A DNA stretch of 64,000 nucleotides, taken from contig NC_064675.1 in NCBI RefSeq assembly GCF_023278565.1, positions 4,402,001 to 4,466,000 of the forward strand, read 5' to 3'. Below are positions 36,571 through 48,362 of the stretch, one piece after another. Position 1 is the stretch's first letter, and every line of letters begins with the position of its first letter. The stretch is from Colletotrichum lupini. Taxonomy: Eukaryota; Ascomycota; Sordariomycetes; Glomerellales; Glomerellaceae. The position numbers and the translations under genes were made by a program. Under the pieces are notes generated by a model. The model saw nothing but the letters and a program-made list of their open reading frames with translations. It searched no databases and had not been told where the DNA came from.

Positions 36571-39455
36571 ATGGAGGATGAAGCGCTGGCGACGGTGAAG
36601 ATGGAGGAGGTAAAGATTGAGGATGGTGTCCCGCCAAATGGCGTCAACATGGAGCGAGATCCAAGCAGGACATCGGCGCAGAAGAGGAGCAACCAGGGGT
36701 CTAGCTCTGCTAGCATGTCACCCAGTGAGGGCATGGTCAACAGCGAAGGCATCTCGACGCCAGGAGGCACGCAGCGACCGAAACTGTCACGCAAAGCATC
36801 GCAGAAGCCCGTCAAGCGCGAGTCGCCTCTATTCCACGATTTGCCAGACGTCACGGAGCAATCGTGCAGTACCTTCCAAGTCATACCCGATTGTCTGTAT
36901 GGATCCAAGCACATGGGCTCGACCGACAACGATGCCCTCGATTGCGACTGCCGTTCTGAGTGGCGTAAGTTTCCCCGCCCTCCCTCGCTGCTGTGTGAAA
37001 TCATCGCGAGCCCACTCTAACTGAAATTCGCCTGTCTGCAGATGAAGGAAAAAATTTATCGTGCGGCGAAGACTCCGACTGCATCAACAGGGCGACGAAG
37101 ATGGAGTGCCTCGCTGGCGCCGGCAACTGTGGTGATGGCTGCCAAAATCAGAGATTTCAGCGGAAGCAGTTCGCCGATGTTTCAGTGATCAAGACGGAGA
37201 AGAAGGGCTTCGGCCTCCGCGCCAACGTTGATATGCAGGCTAACGACTTCATTTTCGAGTACATTGGCGAGGTCATCAACGAGCCAACCTTTCGACGACG
37301 GATGATACAGTACGACGACGAGGGCATCAAGCATTTTTACTTCATGTCGCTGACCAAGCACGAATTCGTTGATGCGACAAAGAAGGGCAACCTGGGGCGC
37401 TTTTGCAACCACTCATGCAACCCGAATTGCTACGTCGACAAATGGGTCGTCGGAGAGAAGCTGCGCATGGGCATTTTCTCCTCACGCAAAATCAAAGCCG
37501 GTGAGGAGTTGGTGTTCAACTACAATGTTGACCGCTATGGGGCCGACCCCCAACCCTGCTACTGTGGCGAGTCGAATTGCACTGGATTCATTGGTGGCAA
37601 GACCCAAACCGAGCGGGCGACCAAGTTGCCCCTTACTACAGTGGAGGCGCTCGGCATTGACGACGGTGATGCCTGGGACACAGCGGTGGCCAAGAAGCCA
37701 CGCAAAAAGAAGCCTGAGGAAGACGACGAGGAGTACGTTAACAGCGTGCAGGCTAGAAGCCTCGATGATGATGATGCGCGCAAGGTCATGGCGACTCTGA
37801 TGCAGTGCAAGGAGAAATGGATTGCTGTCAAGCTGTTGCAGCGCATTCAGCAGTGTGAGGATGAGCGGGTCATCCACTCCGTTATGCGCATGCATGCCTA
37901 CCAAATTCTCAAGACAACGCTCAACACCTTTATCGACGACCACAACGTCGTTCTCCAAGCTCTCGATATTCTCGACAAGTTTCCGCGACTGACCCGAAAC
38001 AAGATTGAGGGCTCAAAGATTGAAACCACCATTGGTGCACTCACTCAGTCAGAACATGAGGAGGTCAGCGCGAAATCGAAGAAGCTGTTGGACGAGTGGT
38101 CCAAATTGGAGCTCGGTTACCGCATCGGGAAGCGAAAGTTTGACCCCAACACATCTGCCACGAACTCCTTCCAAGAGAGGCGCAACATGGATCGTGAAGA
38201 GGATATGACTGCGAAATCGACTCCTGACCCCCTTCAGAATGTCGAAATTCCCAAAGGACCTCGGAGCAACATTCCTCAACGCAACACACATTTCTTCAAT
38301 GGCCCTCCACGCCAACGAAGACACCAGAACTTCAACGGTCATGGAGCATTACCACTCGGATGGTTCACAGCGACGGATCAGCGTGGGAACACGTACTTCT
38401 ACAGCAAGAGTGGTGCTACGACCTGGCAACGTCCCACCAAGCCCGCTGACGCTCAAAAGGCGACGCCCAAGGCGTTGCAAGAGCAGCAGCTGCTTAAGAA
38501 CATTATCGACCAAGTCACCAAGGAGCAAACCCCCAGACCTTCGGCATCACAGACACCTCAACGCGCAGAGACTCCCGTTCAGGAGAATAAGCAGGAAAAG
38601 TGGCGCTCTCTTAGCATCGACAAACAGATGAAGATCTATGAGAACACGGTATGTATAACTTCGTTTGAGCTCCTAGTCACATGCTAATGTTCTCTGCAGC
38701 TCTTCCCCCACGTCAAGTATGTTGTCGATAAGTACAGACACAAGCTTCCCAAGGACGATCTAAAGCGACTCGGTAAGGATGTCTGCAAGAAACTTGTCTC
38801 CTCCGACTACAAGCGCAATCGGATCCAAGACCCCACGACTCCACTTGATCAGAAGCAGGCTAGAAAAGTCAAGGCGTACGTGAAGGACTTCTTGGACAAG
38901 GCTATTGTGAAATTCAGACATCTCGAGAAGGAGAAGGCGACTCCCGAAGGCGACATAAAAAAGTCAAAGGACCCTGCCACTTCGACCAACGAGGAGATTG
39001 ATTCACCAGCCGACGACGTTGTGCTGTCCGACAATGAGGACGGCGGATCGGTGGGTAGTCCTGAGCGCAAACGCAAGCGTGAGGAGGAGGCAGCTGAGTC
39101 CCGGACCCTGACTCCCTCAGACGAGCCATCTGTGAAGCGTCTGAGAGAGTTTGACGCGGATGGTGCAACACCACCGCCTCCACCCCCGCCGCCTCCTGCT
39201 GATCCGGCACCTACTGCTACCCCTGAGGAGCCGCTGTCAGAAGAACAAAGGGCTCTCAAGGAGCAGGAGGAGGCTCTCATGCGGGAAAACGAGGAGTCTG
39301 AACGCCTGGAAGAAGAAGAGCTTACCAAAGCTATGGATATTGGAAGCACCCTGAATGGTCACCCTCCGGTAAATGGGGTAGGAGCTGTCGATGAGTCCGC
39401 CATTGCCAACACCGGCAATGAAGTGGCTCGGCAGCAAGAGGTTATGGGTCACTAG
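36571..39455 (+). CDS. SET2: Histone H3 lysine-36 methyltransferase SET2
   Basis: Set2 methylates H3K36 co-transcriptionally while bound to phosphorylated RNA polymerase II. Three exons are read, 36571-36964, 37042-38648 and 38700-39455, giving 918 residues. Domains in order: an AWS zinc-binding segment ([21 protein letters not shown], about 125-170), SET (about 175-296, with [11 protein letters not shown] at 252-262 and GEELVFNYN), and post-[11 protein letters not shown] (304-311). A helical region of about residues 370-500 follows ([22 protein letters not shown] onward), then a WW domain (about 568-598, [19 protein letters not shown]) and an SRI domain in the last exon (about 668-750, binding the polymerase tail). 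The C-terminus has a poly-Pro run and an acidic coiled segment. All catalytic and zinc residues I can check are present. The ATG at 36571 is the first in-frame ATG. Confidence 0.97.
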
Positions 39456-40691
39456 ACAAAGCCACGACACAACGCCTACCTCAGGCTTGGGACGTTGTCC
39501 TTGGAAGCTAGGGATACCCAGATTGTGCGATTTTCCAACGGAGGTGGGGCGTCAACTCAGTGAACAAGCCGAAGTGAAGGGAACTCTCTCGGCCTTGTAT
39601 GTATAAGCAGGCATGTTGCATTTTTCTCGTTCTGGGAGGGAACCAGCAGACCCCCACCCAAACAAAACAAAGGATCTCTCAGATACTTTGGTTTTTGTTT
39701 AGGGTGTTTTGTTACGATTATAATGTGGATATTTTCGGTCATGGACAAGAAAAAAGAACTGGTCGTGGCCAAGTGAAAAAGCTGTACCTAGGCCATTGTG
39801 TCGATTTTTTTTCTTCTTTCTTTTTTTCTTCACCGACACCAAGCCTATGTTGGCTTTTGGGTGGAGTGGGAAGTATGGGAATAGGGCAGCATGGCATCAT
39901 CCCCGATGGCGGGCGGGCATTGGGTTCCGTTTTTTTTTTCCAACGAGATTTGGGCACTGTGACGACAAAAAGTCATACCAGGCAATTGGCGTTTTTGTAC
40001 AAAAGGAAAAAAGGCAGCTAAGAAACATAACTTGAACTAGTAGTAATGGATGTGAATGGAGACCTTGACATTGAAGAATCACGTTTTCTAGCGTATGTTG
40101 CAAAGTGACATCTATTCACAATGAGGTCAGGAAAGATGGGGGGCATAAAATGGATATGAACATCAAAGTTATTGCTATTTACCCTTTCTCTCCCTTTGAT
40201 TCAGACTGCCTCGAGGCTTCCATTTTGCTTTTATAAAACAGATAACTTTTCCCCCTATTCTCGAAGACCGACTTGACCATCCCATGATGAACGCCACGCC
40301 ATATATGCCAAGTGCGAGATGCCAATGGGCGACGTAGTAGACCCGATACCATATATCCTCTCCTTCTGGACTTGGGCTTGCGCCTCTCTACCCAAGGGGT
40401 TTTGATCCTCACCGTCCTGAGGATCCAAGGGGAGTCGAGGTGGGTGAGAAAGAAAAGCGAATCCCCAAATGTTGAGTTGCTTGTGGCTTTATGCAGGGCC
40501 ACCAAATTGGAACTCTCCTTCTCTGCCGATCCCAGACATCCACCTTCCTCCACTAGGCCAGATGCACTTCAGACGCTGCTCATGCCTTCCTTCTGCACTT
40601 TCATCACGCTTGAAGCGATTCGTCCACGGTCTCTCTCTACTGCCAGACAAAAGGTAGTCAGTTCCTCCTCTCATCTTCCATTCTTAGTCGA
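39456..40691. other. Convergent intergenic region
   Basis: A 1.24-kb gap between convergent genes, with several T-runs (39806-39835, 39930-39940) expected of 3' flanks. Open frames here are low-complexity and not accepted. Confidence 0.5.
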
Positions 40692-41879
40692 TTACTCCCC
40701 GACCCATCCCCCCGTATCATCAAAGGGCTCCTCCATCTCCACCTCAGAAACCTCATCCTCGCTATCACTCTCCTCCCCGCCGCGCTTCCTCTTCTTCTTC
40801 TGGGAGGGCTGCACCTCGGGCGCCTCGTCCTTGCGCATAAACACAAAACTCCGCGACGCCCTCTCCTCCCCCTTCCACGCCGCCCCGCTCGCCTCCCCCG
40901 TCTTCTTCTCCCGTATCACACCCGCCGTCCGCGCGTGCTTGTAGCCCGGGTACGCGCGGGAATGAAACTTGAAGCTCTCCAGCGCCTGTAAGCCCGCGTG
41001 GCGGCCGAGGTCCTTAACGTTCCAGAGCGTGTAGGGGTCGCCCTCGAATAGGGTCACGACGATGGTGCCCTTGGGCGCCAGGCTGGGGAGGGCCGAGGTG
41101 AAGAAGGCGACGAGGAGCTCCTGGTTGTAGCGGACTTGACGGTTGCGGTCGGTGGATTTGCCGCCGACGTGGGGGAAGTTGAAGAGGATGCGGTTGAAGA
41201 TGCCCGTCTTTGTCGGGGCCGACATGTGGAAGCCGCGGTGGTTCGGGGCGGATTTGCGGGTGAAGGGTTTCATGGAGCGGGCGTCGATGTTGTAGAGGAC
41301 CCTGTTGTTGTTCTGGACGGGAGGTTTGTATTTCTCGTCGTCGTCTTCGTCGATTTCCTCCTCCTCCTCTTCCTCTTCTGCTTCTGGTGACTCGGCCTCG
41401 GTGGGTTCCTTGCTGTCGTTCTCGTCGTCCTCGGCATCGCCCTCGCCCTCGCTCTTTGCTGCTTTTGACTTGGTAGGTTTTTTGGTAGCGGCGGTCCCGT
41501 TGATCTGCGCAATGTTCTCCGCGGCCTGGGGGTACTTCTCCAGCAGCTCCCGCTCGTTCTTTTCGAGGACCGTCGCAGTCAGGTTACGGCAGCCATGGTG
41601 TGTTGCAAGACTCGCTGCGAAGCTGAGGTCGCCCTCGCCGATCAGCAGGATGGCATCTTCCTTGGAGAACGGTATCACAGGCTCCTGGTTCTGGTGGTAC
41701 TGCTGTTGCGCCTTCTTCTTCTTGGCGTCGCTCTCGAGGGCTTGGGCGCTCTTTGGGTTCTTCTTCTTGTTGTTGTTCTTGCCATTGTTGTTTTGCGGTG
41801 CGCCTCCCGTCTTCTTCTTCACCGTGTCCACGAAGTGGCTCTTGTGGTTTATCGACCCGAGCTTCCGCTTCTTGGCCAT
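40692..41879 (-). CDS. BMT5-like 25S rRNA (uridine-N3) methyltransferase
   Basis: Yeast Bmt5 is the nucleolar SAM-dependent enzyme that makes m3U in 25S rRNA. This intron-less gene encodes 395 residues from the ATG at 41879; the open frame extends upstream but only from a non-ATG codon. The N-terminus is very basic and Asn/Lys-rich (AKKRKLGS; NNNGKNNNKKKNPK), a nucleolar-type signal. The SAM motif is ILLIGEGDLSFAASL (residues about 77-91). An acidic Glu/Asp insertion occupies about 150-190. The family core continues with NRILFNFPHVGGKSTDRNRQ, the segment TIVVTLFEGDPYTLWNVKDL and SRAYPGYKHARTAG. The tail is basic then acidic (QKKKRKRGGEESDSEDE). The domain (DUF2431) is complete. Assignment to BMT5 itself rather than a paralogue is by family resemblance. 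Confidence 0.88.
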   Translation of the reverse strand: MAKKRKLGSINHKSHFVDTVKKKTGGAPQNNNGKNNNKKKNPKSAQALESDAKKKKAQQQYHQNQEPVIPFSKEDAILLIGEGDLSFAASLATHHGCRNLTATVLEKNERELLEKYPQAAENIAQINGTAATKKPTKSKAAKSEGEGDAEDDENDSKEPTEAESPEAEEEEEEEEIDEDDDEKYKPPVQNNNRVLYNIDARSMKPFTRKSAPNHRGFHMSAPTKTGIFNRILFNFPHVGGKSTDRNRQVRYNQELLVAFFTSALPSLAPKGTIVVTLFEGDPYTLWNVKDLGRHAGLQALESFKFHSRAYPGYKHARTAGVIREKKTGEASGAAWKGEERASRSFVFMRKDEAPEVQPSQKKKRKRGGEESDSEDEVSEVEMEEPFDDTGGWVGE

Positions 41880-44760
41880 GATGGGTGAGGGGTTGTGAGA
41901 GAAAGGCTGGTGGCTCGGCAGGGGAGGTATGCGGCGCAATGGGTGGCCGGGTTCACGGTCCGGGCCGTTTCTTGGTGTTCGTGGACTGGGTTAGGTTTTT
42001 CGAGGTGACGTCCGGCGTACGGCGTGTATCGCGGTGCAAAGTGGGATGTGGTGGTCGGCGGCGGTGCTGTTGCTACCCGTGTCGGCGCCGGGGGGTGGGA
42101 AGGGTGTGTAAGGTATGTACCCCACGCTCTGGTTGTACCGCGAGCGAGAAACTTTTTTTTTTTGGCCCTGCTCTTCCCGGGGCTCTCTTTCTGCCGTATC
42201 TTTTGACTTTTTTGCGACGCTACGGCGGTGAGCACACATGGCGCTCTCCGGCAGCTCGGGAATAGACGAGGTTCAGCCGTGGAACGCTTCGCTTTTTTTT
42301 CAAGCTCGTCAAGTGTCAGTGGCCTCCTTAGAAACCGATCCCTAGTACGGGGGAGTGGATTGGGCGACATCGGGTTATGGATAACCACAGGGGGGCGGAT
42401 GAGAAAGAGGGCGGCGGGAGACGGGACCTGAGAAGGTATCCGGTACATTTGGTGCGCGGGAGGAAGAGTGTGCTGTTCAGGCGCCAGGGGACTCATGGGC
42501 CATGCGCACCCCGGGCGTGCGCCGTGAGATGGATCTTCAAGTTTGCAGGTGCTGCAGGGAGGAGCGGGCGAGGAGCTGACTGCCTCGGATCTATCGAACT
42601 TGGAAGACACCTCGTCGTACTTCATGGCAGTATTGCTCTTGATAGCACTGAGGGCTGGCCCGGACCCATCTCTGTGCGATCTATTGAACTCATTGCTTTT
42701 GGATGCATGTTTTGGGGTGAGGTGTCTGATGGTGGTTGTTGTTGTTCGTCCCTTCTTCTTAGCGTGGCCCTTATTAGCTAAGTGGGCCGATACTTGGATG
42801 AATGAGGCTTACCTGGCACTCCCGAACCTTGAGCAACTGGCGGCTTGCTGTGTACGGAGTACGAATAGTAGGTATCGCAGACGTAAGGGAGGCGAGCATG
42901 CCAGTACTGTGATTGTGTACAACCCTCCAGAAGAGGATTACTATCATTTGCTGGTCGCCATAAGATCGTGGGTAACGGAGCGCGTATAGAACAACCGCGT
43001 GCTTGCTTCAGTATCTACGTAATTGAATTTCGTTTATTGTTGCATCATGCCCAGAACACTCGTCGGTGAGTCAGCCATACCAGCCACAGAACAACAACAC
43101 AAAGCTGCACCTCAACGGGTCCTGGAAAAGAACTTGCAGCCGTCCGGCTGGAGCTCGGGATCTGGTTCAACAACAGGCCCACCCGGACGGGACCAGGACC
43201 TGTAAAAGTCGCCCCGTCCGACAGGCTGTCCGACTCGTCCGAACAGCCTGAGGTACCCGAGATTGAGGCAAAAATATCTGCTTTGCCCAGTTTGATAGAG
43301 ACGACACTGCTCAGAAACAGTATGAAAAATCTATACCAAGGGAATATGTGTGGAGCAAGGAAGATGAGCGTATGAAAAATACTCTTTATGTTTGTTGCGC
43401 TTTTATCCAATGTCGGATGGCATTTACAAAGCGGCTTCGTCACTTAATCATATTTAGAGCCACTTGGATTGGGTCAGGCAGGAAGGAGACGCACATGGTT
43501 GATAAGGAGCAGAAGTCGGGGGCCGACTGACCCCATTGCTGTCATCTCCAGGTCGTCGTCGTGATGTCGGACGCGCTTGAGAAATGCTGATCCTGCTCAG
43601 AATGACCGGCTGGACGTTTGGGAGAAGCGGACAAGAAGGCACGCCTCGGTCTATGGATATTTGGGTACGCACAGAGTAGGTAATCATACACGTTCAGAAA
43701 AGCCAGCACACATTGGGAACACGAACGCAGAAACAGGCAGCCATATGAGCAAGGTAGGTATTCACCGGTGCAAGCAGGTTCTGTTAGTTGGGACAGTGAG
43801 ACCGCAGGCATTCATCATTGCTCAAAGATGCAATTCTGGCATGCTCGCCTGTTGGCCTGCCAAGTCGCAAATGCCCGTTACGAAGACCCGAGCAAGCCAG
43901 CTCTTAGAAAAAAGGTTTACACTCAGATACGCGCAAGGCACAGAGTGAGGTACGCGGTAAAGTACGTGACAGCACCATGGACGGCCAGATGGCAGAATCG
44001 TCATGTACCGGGTACCTCTTGCCCTTTTTTGCCAACAGGGGTAGAAGGCTATTTCCGGTCGTCGGATTTTCTGGGCCTCCGGACGAATCAGGGCGCGGCA
44101 AATCGTGCCTACTCCTACCAGATCGGTGTAAGTGTGTGCAGCACAGTGCTGGGCTGGGCCTTGCCTTCCGCCTCGCTGTAGCAGGGTGGTCACGTCTGTT
44201 CCTGCCTCTGCTGCGCTCCGCCTGGTATTATTTGCAAAAGGCAGGAAGGGGAAAAAAGCGAAGCAATCTTCGTTCCACGCTCGCAATTCAACGTCTCATT
44301 CACGCTGGCTCACTCTTACAGCCATCTCTGCGCACGAGTCTCATCTTCACCCTGATCCCATTTATCCCCCTCTCAAGCTGGTCTCTCATTGAGGAATTCC
44401 GCTCGCTGCAGAGAGAGGCCAGCCGGCTGTCATTTTCTTAGCCCACACCACTACCATCCCCGTTCAACCCACACACCTTGGTCCTGTTCTCCGAACAGCC
44501 AACAACCTACAGACATCTTCAAGTCAAAGCACTTTCTTGACCCCGAGCAATCGCGCCTGCTCACATCTTTTCTGAGATTGACCGAGAATTCTTCGGCCGC
44601 TTCATATCTCAGTTTTCCAACCCGTACCGCGCCCCTTACCTAACTCTACCCATCTCACAGACGCCCCCATCTCATTACACCATACCCGCTCTCACTTTTG
44701 CCTCCACATACCCCCATTTCCCCCGTCTTCACGTCTCTTTCATGAACGGCCATCGCCATC
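41880..44760. promoter_or_regulatory. 2.9-kb divergent gap
   Basis: This lies between head-to-head genes. The left end is the BMT5 promoter; the stretch 44290-44760 is pyrimidine-rich and is the probable leader of the AT-hook/poly-Gln gene. A TACGGAGTA copy is at 42853-42861. A 258-codon minus-strand frame at 41849-42625 is Pro/Arg/Ser-biased, overlaps the BMT5 start and was rejected. Confidence 0.45.
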
Positions 44761-47700
44761 ATGTCAGACGTTGAGACACCGGAGCAGTCTTTTTCGACTC
44801 CGACGCCTCAGCTTACCCCCAAGGCCAAGGGCCGCGGTAGAGGCCGGGGCAGAAAAGCTGTCGCGCCTAAGAAGGAGCCTCCCAAACCCGTAGCCACAGC
44901 CGGCACTGGTCGACGCGGCCGCTTCAAGCAGTTCTCAGACGACAAAGTCCAGGCAAATTATGAACGGCAACGCGAGCTCAAGGCACAGTACGCGGCTCTC
45001 GCTAATGCCGTGAAGCCAGCGCTACAAGATCTGGCATCGCGCTCTATCGACACACTCACAAATGACAAGGACTACCACAAAACGGTGCCGGAATTCAAAG
45101 TCATCGAGGACAATCTCGGCGCTCGCTTTGAAAGATCCCTCCTTTACTTGGAGAACAAACTGGCGACTGCCGCCAGAACCGTCTTCAAGTCCAAACATGC
45201 CAAGCTCGGCGCCGTTCGCGATATTTTCAAGGTTCGTGAGGCCCCGACTGATATGTCATGTTTTTTTCCCTCTCCCCTGGTCCTCTGCTAACGTCACCCG
45301 CGGCATTAGAACGGAGTTGAAGATGCGGAAGACAGATTTTTGGATGCGCAGCTTCATCGCCTCAACCTTCTGGAATACCTTCATGATCATGGTCTTCCTG
45401 TTGACGTAAGTTCATTCTGTTCTTCATTCTATTTTTTTCTGCGTATCTCGGTTATTCACACTGGCCTCAGCTCGTCGATGCCGGCTGGAATTATAAGCAA
45501 ATTTCGGACAAGGAAGCCCAAGAATTCGGCCTCTATGAAGTCTACGTTGACGGAGCGCTTGTTCCCTATCCTCAACTCGTCGAAGGCACCGAAGCCCATG
45601 CCCTGAGACAGGCTGCTTGGGCGGAGCCACAGACGGCGAAGGAGACTTTGGCGCCGCCTTCCGCGGCAGCGACTGGAGGACGAGTGAGCAAGCGCAAAGC
45701 CAACCAACAACCAGATGGCCAGCCGGCCTCCAAGAGGTCTGCTGCCGATGTCGCGCCCGTCCGCCACATTGCTGGTATCATGTCGGCTCAGCATGCTCCC
45801 ATTGAAGACGAATCGAATGAGAGCACGCCGGTACCTGAGGGTCCGTTGACCGCTGACCAGAGAGAGCCCGCCTTGCCAGCAAAGGCTTCAGAGCCAGATG
45901 AATACGGTTGCAGACAAGTCAACCGGCCGACAGCCAAGAATGGAGCGAGTATCGCGAATCGCCTCATTGTTCCTCCATCGTTCCAGTTCGACGACGACGA
46001 GATTGGATTCCGTGATTCCACCAACTCCCCTAGGCATGGAGCCACGCTCGCTAAGCGTGGAAAGTATCTCGGCAAGCCAAACTCGAACACCTGGCACTTT
46101 GATCCTCTGCTTGCTCGTTGGGATGCCAGAGACCTCGACGAAGGAGACTACGACTTGGAACTTGTCCAGAAGCACGGCACTCATCCCCGATTAGGTTGCT
46201 TCCTGCCCACGAGCAAAAATGACTCTGAGCCGCCAAAGCCAGAAGCAGAGCCGATGCATCCTACTGTTTTCCTTACTCCCTCAGGCAAGACCATCCACGC
46301 ATCTCGTGTCGTCCCCGTTGCAAAGGTCGAGATTGCTCTAGCCGACAAGCCATACTCGGAAAGAATGGGTGCGATTCTCTCTTCCATCTGTGAAAAGGAA
46401 GACATCTCTCCCGAAGACATTGAGGGACCTGAGCTTAAGGCTCTTAAGGAAATCTCTGAAGAATATGCCGAGCAAAGACTCATCGCCGAGTCTATCAAGG
46501 AGTCCGAGCCCGCGAGCCTGGAGGATACGCCTGCCACTTCGCCCCTCCCTATGAACGACTCTGCCCTCAACATTGCTGGGTTGGAGGAGCTCGTCGTGGC
46601 TGCGGAAGCCGTCGAGGCGGAGGCCAAGGTCTTGGGATCTGTCGAAGAGAAGCCGGTGATCCTGCCCGCTCCGACCCCAGTCAGGCCTGCTACCCGTGCT
46701 TATGACGCTATTCGCGACATATTTGGAGGGTCCGAATCAGCTGCCGTTGAGCCTCCAGCTCCCGTCCTGGTGCCGGAGCCTATTGACACTACTGCGCTCG
46801 CAATCCTCGCAGATGCGTCTACTTCCACCTACCCTCCCCAGCCCGTCGACCTTGTCATGGCTGATGCTCCCATCAGCCAACCCATTCCAGTTGACGGTCC
46901 TCCACCTCCCCATTCCCATCATCATCACATCGACTCTGGTTATGTGGTTCAGCCCATTCCCGCTGAGTTCCGCATCCAGGCTGCACCTTCAAACGATAGT
47001 GTCGGCTGGATTGAACCACGAATCGCTTCACCAGGTGTCGACGGTCGGATTCACCAATCTATCGAAACTCCGTCGATGAGAGATCCGTACTCGAACCAAT
47101 TACCCCCTGCTCGACCAGTCGAGATGTCTCAAATGAGGTCCTCGATTGACGCCACCAATGATACCCGCCGGCACTCCATGTACCACGAGCACAGCGCTCC
47201 TTCGGCCTACAACGAGCAGCACTTGCCTCATCCGCATAACCAGCAACACCTGCCGCAAGCAGACCCCATGATCGACCCGCGTCTTTACTCTGCGCCGATG
47301 GACGCGTCGGCCGCACATCATGAATATCAACAACAGGCTTACGGTCAGAGCCAGCAGGGCTACCAATTGCCCAGCATGCCTATGCAAGGAGGACCCATGG
47401 CACAAGTCTCTCCCCAGCTGCAACAATCTGGCTCCACATCTCGTATGCCATTCACGAACCCTTCTCAGGACAGGAGCTCGCCGCTTCCCCCCTTGCGACC
47501 GTCCCGTGGCCGCAAGAGTGCTCCCGCTGCACCAGAGCAGGGTGTTCAGATCGAGCAACATCAAATTCAGCAGCAGCAACAGCAACAGCAGCAGCAGCAA
47601 CAACAGCCGCCGCCGCCACCTTATATGAGCACCAATAGCGGCTCGTTCTACCCCCCCGGTCCACCCAGGCCATACCACAATGGATACACACAGGAGCAGC

Positions 47701-48182
47701 CAGGTTTGCCGCCCATGATGAGCCAGTACCCACCCTACACAGGCTCGCAACCTCCACCACCACCTTTGCAGCAGCAGCAACAGCAGCAACCGCCGCCTTA
47801 TGGACATCCAGGCATGTCTCCCACTTACTCATCCATTGCCCCGGCACAAAGCCCTCCGAATCTTCAGTTCGTTCCGCAGCAACCCGGCGAACCGTCTAGA
47901 AGCCGGGCTGGAAGTGGCTCATCGACTCCAAGTGCACAGGGAAACAGCAAATACCCCAAGCTGGCCCCCGCCCCCCTGCCTGCTCACAGAGTAGGCTGGC
48001 CTCAAGGCCCTGAACTGCGAACCGTTCAGTATGACTACAAGGAAAACATCAAAGACTATGCGCCTACGGAACCCCCTCCGCGTCGCGGCCCTGTCCAAAT
48101 TCGGGGATGGAACATAAACAATAATAGGATCCAGCGCCAGAAGACAGATGAGAACGGCGACGAGCGACGCGGGTCCCGCTAG
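44761..48182 (+). CDS. AT-hook, poly-Gln-rich nuclear protein, unrecognised
   Basis: Three exons are read, 44761-45231, 45310-45405 and 45471-48182, giving 1092 residues to the TAG at 48180. Introns are 78 bp and 65 bp. Near the N-terminus is an AT-hook-like block (KAKGRGRGRGRKAVAPKK, 21-38) and GRRGRFKQFSDD. Residues about 60-300 are well structured and look conserved (helical EFKVIEDNLGARFERSLLYL; GLYEVYVDGALVPYPQLVEG; later PPSFQFDDDEIGFRDS and LGKPNSNTWHFDPLL). The C-terminal half is disordered, Gln/Pro-rich, with a Gln run of about 15 at roughly residue 890 and a GWPQGPELRTVQYDYKENIK segment near the end. I do not recognise a family; a chromatin or transcription role is inferred. The stop is followed in frame by 59 sense codons encoding a Lys/Ala/Pro-rich tail, described separately. 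Confidence 0.88.
47568..47607 (+). repeat. CAG/CAA poly-Gln coding microsatellite
   Basis: An imperfect CAG/CAA run inside the third exon of the AT-hook gene, coding for about 13 consecutive Gln followed by a Pro run. A shorter CAG run follows at about 47769-47790. Such tracts commonly vary in length between strains. Confidence 0.85.
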
Positions 48183-48362
48183 GAGCAGATTCTCACGTTG
48201 CCAGAGCTGAACCCAAGTAAGGAAGGTTTAACAGGTGCGGGAGTGAAGAAGCCGGCTGTCAAGAAGCCAGCCGCTAAGAAGACAGCTGCCAGGAAGACGA
48301 CTACGAAGAAGGCGGTCGCTAAGAAGACGACTGCCAATAAGCCAGGTCCCAAGACAACCTGA
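48183..48362 (+). other. In-frame Lys/Ala-rich extension after the TAG stop
   Basis: Immediately after the TAG at 48180-48182 the same frame stays open for 59 codons to a TGA at 48360-48362. The translated tail contains 14 lysines in a repeating pattern (VKKPAVKKPAAKKTAARK and onward), much like a histone H1 C-terminus or a basic nuclear tail. It could be a formerly coding end cut by a nonsense change, a read-through or RNA-edited extension, a missed splice, or chance. No donor site that would splice around the TAG was found by eye. Confidence 0.55.

Noticed and set aside
41849..42625. 258-codon minus-strand frame upstream of BMT5
   Set aside because: Pro/Arg/Ser-biased, overlaps the BMT5 start in another frame and has no motif.
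47100..47807. 235-codon minus-strand frame with long Leu runs
   Set aside because: Leu runs are the antisense of CAG/CAA Gln codons in the AT-hook/poly-Gln gene.
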